Positions 63,012 through 64,000 of a stretch of DNA of 64,000 bases are shown here, piece by piece. How positions within the stretch are numbered: the stretch's first letter is position 1; every line of letters begins with the position of its first letter. The translations under genes and the position numbers were made by a program. The notes beneath the pieces are model-generated. The model was given only the letters and a program-made list of their open reading frames with translations. It had not been told where the DNA came from and searched no databases. This DNA is from JAPPHA01 sp965221575 (GTDB taxonomy: Bacteria > Pseudomonadota > Alphaproteobacteria > Rhodobacterales > Rhodobacteraceae), in NCBI GenBank assembly GCA_965221575.1, contig CBDCSM010000014.1:1-64000 (forward strand), read 5' to 3'.

Positions 63012-63977
63012 CTATCCCCAAAGCCCGCTTCCCGGCGGGAATACAACGGACCCTTCATACCTGAGCGCCGTCTCCCTGTCTGCCGCCAGGAGCAGGGGAC
63101 CGTCGAGGTCGGTCACCGCCGCGCCCTGGGCGACAAGCACTGCTGGCGCCATGGCCAACGATGTGCCAACCATGCAGCCGACCATGATTTCGAACCCCCG
63201 TTCGCGCGCCAGATCCCGGAGTGCCATTGCTTCGGTCAATCCTCCCGTCTTGTCCAGCTTGATGTTGATCATGTCGTAACGTCCGGCAAGCCGGGCCAGC
63301 GACGTCCGGTCGTGGCAACTCTCGTCGGCGCAAACAGGTATCGGCCTCTCCATCTCGTCGAGGACCGCATCCTCGCCGGCTGGAAACGGTTGTTCGACCA
63401 TCTCGATACCGAGATCCAGGAATGCCGGAATCAGATGCTCGTAAGCCGAAACCGTCCATCCCTCGTTCGCATCGACAATGATTCGTGCGGCCGGCGCTCC
63501 AGTGCGGACCGCTTCGAGCCGCTCCAGGTCGCCAGGCCCTCCAAGCTTGACCTTGAGCAATGGCCGGCTCGCGTGCGTCGCGGCCTGCAGAGCCATCTCG
63601 GACGGAACATCCAGCGAAAGCGTGTACGCGGTGACGACCGGTCCAGGCCTCGCCAGTCCCGCCAGTTCCCATACCCGCATTCCGGCCTTCTTCGCTTCCA
63701 GATCCCACAGCGCACAATCGACGGCATTGCGTGCGGCTCCGGGTGGCAGGCATCGTTGAAGTTCGCTCCGATCGACCGGGAGACGCAGGGACTGAATTGC
63801 TCCTATGACTGACTCGATCGACTCATCGTAACGCGGATACGGGACGCATTCTCCAAATCCGGTGTCCCCGTTGGCTTCCACGGACACTGTAACCACGTCC
63901 GCTACCGTCCTTGACCCGCGCGAAATCGAAAACGTTCGGGCCAGCGGGAACTGCTCCGCCCTGGCACGCAGTTTCAT
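63012..63977 (-). CDS. Dipeptide epimerase (L-Ala-D/L-Glu epimerase type)
   Basis: A 321-residue enolase-superfamily enzyme. LLKVKLGGPGD and NIKLDKTGGLTEA carry the two catalytic lysines; metal-binding acids are in IIVDANEGW, MVEQPFPAGED and CADESC. It epimerises L-Ala-D-Glu released from murein to L-Ala-L-Glu. The start at 63977 is ATG, a GTG nine bases earlier is possible. It precedes the D-amino-acid transaminase by about 40 bases on the same strand. Confidence 0.9.
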   Translation of the reverse strand: MKLRARAEQFPLARTFSISRGSRTVADVVTVSVEANGDTGFGECVPYPRYDESIESVIGAIQSLRLPVDRSELQRCLPPGAARNAVDCALWDLEAKKAGMRVWELAGLARPGPVVTAYTLSLDVPSEMALQAATHASRPLLKVKLGGPGDLERLEAVRTGAPAARIIVDANEGWTVSAYEHLIPAFLDLGIEMVEQPFPAGEDAVLDEMERPIPVCADESCHDRTSLARLAGRYDMINIKLDKTGGLTEAMALRDLARERGFEIMVGCMVGTSLAMAPAVLVAQGAAVTDLDGPLLLAADRETALRYEGSVVFPPGSGLWG

Positions 63978-64000
63978 GCACTGCACGACAGGTCAAACGA

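Overview
The window is GC-rich, densely coded DNA from a proteobacterium, most likely an alphaproteobacterium outside the well-known model genera. This rests on gene content and order: DUF2007 and TrmN6-type methyltransferase genes divergent from a polyprenyl diphosphate synthase; ispE, a TPR gene and ETF-ubiquinone oxidoreductase in a row; pyruvate kinase followed by N-formylglutamate amidohydrolase and DUF1244. The exact taxon cannot be read from the sequence. No rRNA, tRNA, CRISPR array or intact insertion sequence was seen.

Layout. 0-2.7 kb: the edge of a toxin-antitoxin locus (Xre/MbcA-type antitoxin), an ETHE1-like metallo-hydrolase and a DapA-family lyase/aldolase. 2.8-11.5 kb: a minus-strand import-and-activation operon, a complete Liv-type ABC transporter bracketed by two acyl-CoA-ligase-type enzymes. 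12.6-18.5 kb: five tightly packed plus-strand genes encoding a 924-aa repeat protein, a small J-protein with HPP instead of HPD, a divergent GrpE, a short Hsp70 and a zinc-ribbon protein; this looks like a self-contained specialised chaperone machine and is my main candidate for an undescribed system. 19-29.8 kb: housekeeping genes (isoprenoid synthesis, tRNA modification, ETF-QO, GreA) and a molybdenum cofactor block (moeA, mobB, mobA, fdhD).

31.4-43.5 kb is a catabolic island flanked by gene-poor DNA. It has a CUT1-type ABC importer with a divergent LacI regulator, a cytochrome b561-like protein, a PanB-like hydroxymethyltransferase, a Rieske ferredoxin, a membrane di-iron (sterol desaturase family) oxygenase with its own FAD reductase, an SDR, a GntR regulator and a D-2-hydroxyacid dehydrogenase whose N-terminus carries an in-frame amber codon. 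The ferredoxin, reductase and oxygenase together make a complete three-component oxygenase; O-demethylation or hydroxylation of an imported polyol or sugar is a working guess only.

44-52 kb returns to core genes (GST, pheT, pheS, rplT, rpmI) plus a Tat-exported sulfite dehydrogenase with a diheme cytochrome c. 52.3-59 kb is an accessory patch of decaying defence or toxin genes: an intact HTH-ImmA/IrrE protein beside a broken DUF4411 toxin, an AAA ATPase (DUF4143) preceded by a 24-bp-arm perfect palindrome, a degraded nuclease-like gene, and an intact RelB/DinJ antitoxin beside a ParE toxin with two frameshifts. A MatB-like malonyl-CoA synthetase sits among them. 59.3-64 kb holds pyruvate kinase, N-formylglutamate amidohydrolase, DUF1244, a D-amino-acid transaminase and a dipeptide epimerase.

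All identifications come from reading motifs and remembered family patterns; no database search was run.
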